DNA of 64,000 bases from Tulasnella sp. 424 (Eukaryota; Basidiomycota; Agaricomycetes; Cantharellales; Tulasnellaceae): positions 186,001-250,000 of the forward strand of contig WSUB01000027.1 of the NCBI GenBank assembly GCA_019633425.1, in the 5' to 3' direction. Under the pieces are notes generated by a model that ran no database searches, was not told the origin of the DNA, and worked only from the letters and a program-made list of their open reading frames with translations. The position numbers and the translations under genes were made by a program. Shown piece by piece: positions 63,268-64,000 of this stretch (its first letter is position 1; each line of letters starts with the position of its first letter).

Positions 63268-63431
63268 CCGTGGGACCTAGTGAAAGATCAGATGAAGTTG
63301 CATTGACCTTGACCTGACAGCTGGAGTAGACAAACACCCAGAGGAACAAATGTATGGGCCCCTGACATTGGTCACGGGTGCTTCACCTTCCTTGCCCCTT
63401 CTCCACACCCCAGCATCCGGGCTTCACCACC
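63268..63431. promoter_or_regulatory. shared divergent promoter, TMEM18 / seipin
   Basis: 164 bp separate the start codons of two divergent membrane-protein genes, so both core promoters must share this interval. A CT-rich stretch (CTTCACCTTCCTTGCCCCTT) lies on the seipin side. No clear TATA box. Confidence 0.5.
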
Positions 63432-64000
63432 ATGGACGACGTCGAACGCCGAATCTCCAGGCTAGTCAGCCGATTATCCGCCCAAGCTGAGATTCTAGCT
63501 ATCACTGCTTTCCGCATCGCAGTGATTCCAATCACTTTACCGCTCAAGCTCGTGAAAGTCTCGATACCGCCCGCCCTGCACCTCGTCATCTTCCTCTCCC
63601 TCTTGCCTCTTCTTGGGCTGTTCTCGATATCCGCTGGGATTCTGGTAGCAAAATGGATACCTACTGGATGGAGCGAACAAGCTTTCCTGCAGTACGGGTG
63701 AGTGCCGTGCTCACTACATACTTCGAATTTGGACCGCTGGGCGCCTGACGTCAATATTGTCTCGGTGGACGTCGAGGAATGTGTAGGCAGGGCACAACAC
63801 CGTTTGCGTACACTGTCATTCGAGACCTCAATACCAACCAGCCGTACGATATTTCGGTACAGCTGGTCGTTCCGACCTCGCAGGCGAACTACGACTTAGG
63901 TGAGATTGGCTTGCAACTCTCGAGGCCCGCCACCCCTCGCTGAACCATCGAGACCAACCTCAACAGGTAATTTCATGACCAGTGTGACGCTCATGTCCAT
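63432..64000 (+). CDS. seipin (lipid-droplet biogenesis), 5' part, cut by window end
   Basis: ER membrane protein that organises lipid-droplet budding sites (Fld1/Sei1, human BSCL2). Exons 63432-63697, 63787-63899 and 63967 to beyond the window end. MDDVERRISRLVSRL leads to an N-terminal amphipathic region and the first membrane helix (LHLVIFLSLLPLLGLFSISA). The lumenal domain follows with TTPFAYTVIRDLNTNQPYDI, VQLVVPTSQANYDLGNFMTS and VTLMS, the seipin signature. Acceptor TGTAG at 63786 rather than the nearby GGCAG at 63790 keeps the frame (YGQGTTPF). The second membrane helix and C-terminus lie outside the window. Confidence 0.9.

Overview
This 64-kb window is nuclear DNA of a filamentous basidiomycete, most likely an agaricomycete. 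Genes are broken by many 45-70 nt introns with GTRNGT donors and YAG acceptors. There are no bacterial operon signals. The gene set is that of a fungal core genome: ERMES Mmm1, a Bdf1-type BET protein, Nic96, Vps72/Swc2 and seipin. I rebuilt the exon models by hand. For most genes the phases close exactly and the proteins have family-like lengths; weaker models are flagged in their entries.

Layout, left to right. 1-7.5 kb: 6-phosphogluconate dehydrogenase and a rhodanese plus tyrosine-phosphatase protein (Pyp1/2 type). 9.5-14 kb: a forkhead factor, then a divergent pair of a TTL/Pby1-like ligase (minus) and the mitochondrial-ER tether MMM1 (plus). 15.5-22.3 kb: a BET double-bromodomain protein (BDF1-like) and a WDR70-like WD40 protein, separated by a broken tandem duplication. 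That duplication appears to have made a new small chimeric gene: the WDR70 promoter and start codon joined to a copy of the BET NET domain. 22.6-31.2 kb: a small membrane protein, an intron-containing tRNA-Pro(AGG), the nucleoporin NIC96 and a BTB/POZ protein with a 7-nt microexon. 31.9-41.9 kb: a roughly 4.7-kb segment present twice in tandem. Each copy carries one intact PAP2 lipid phosphatase gene with a GC-AG intron and very small exons. The left copy ends in a truncated piece of the neighbouring forkhead gene. The right copy holds a run of N flanked by the same 81 bp on both sides, an assembly artefact. 41.6-54.2 kb: three more divergent forkhead genes around the SWR1-complex subunit VPS72/SWC2. 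54.5-64 kb: an amidase, a seven-pass membrane protein with a long Ser/Pro-rich tail, a secreted protein with a GPI-like C-terminus, a TMEM18 homologue, and the 5' part of seipin, cut off by the window edge.

Functional links are modest, as expected for a fungal chromosome. Recurrent themes are chromatin and transcription (BDF1, its NET-only derivative, VPS72, four forkhead genes sharing one intron position) and ER/nuclear-envelope membranes (MMM1, NIC96, TMEM18, seipin, two PAP2 phosphatases). The most unusual features are the two tandem segmental duplications with truncated neighbours, the chimeric NET-only gene, and the four forkhead paralogues within about 45 kb.
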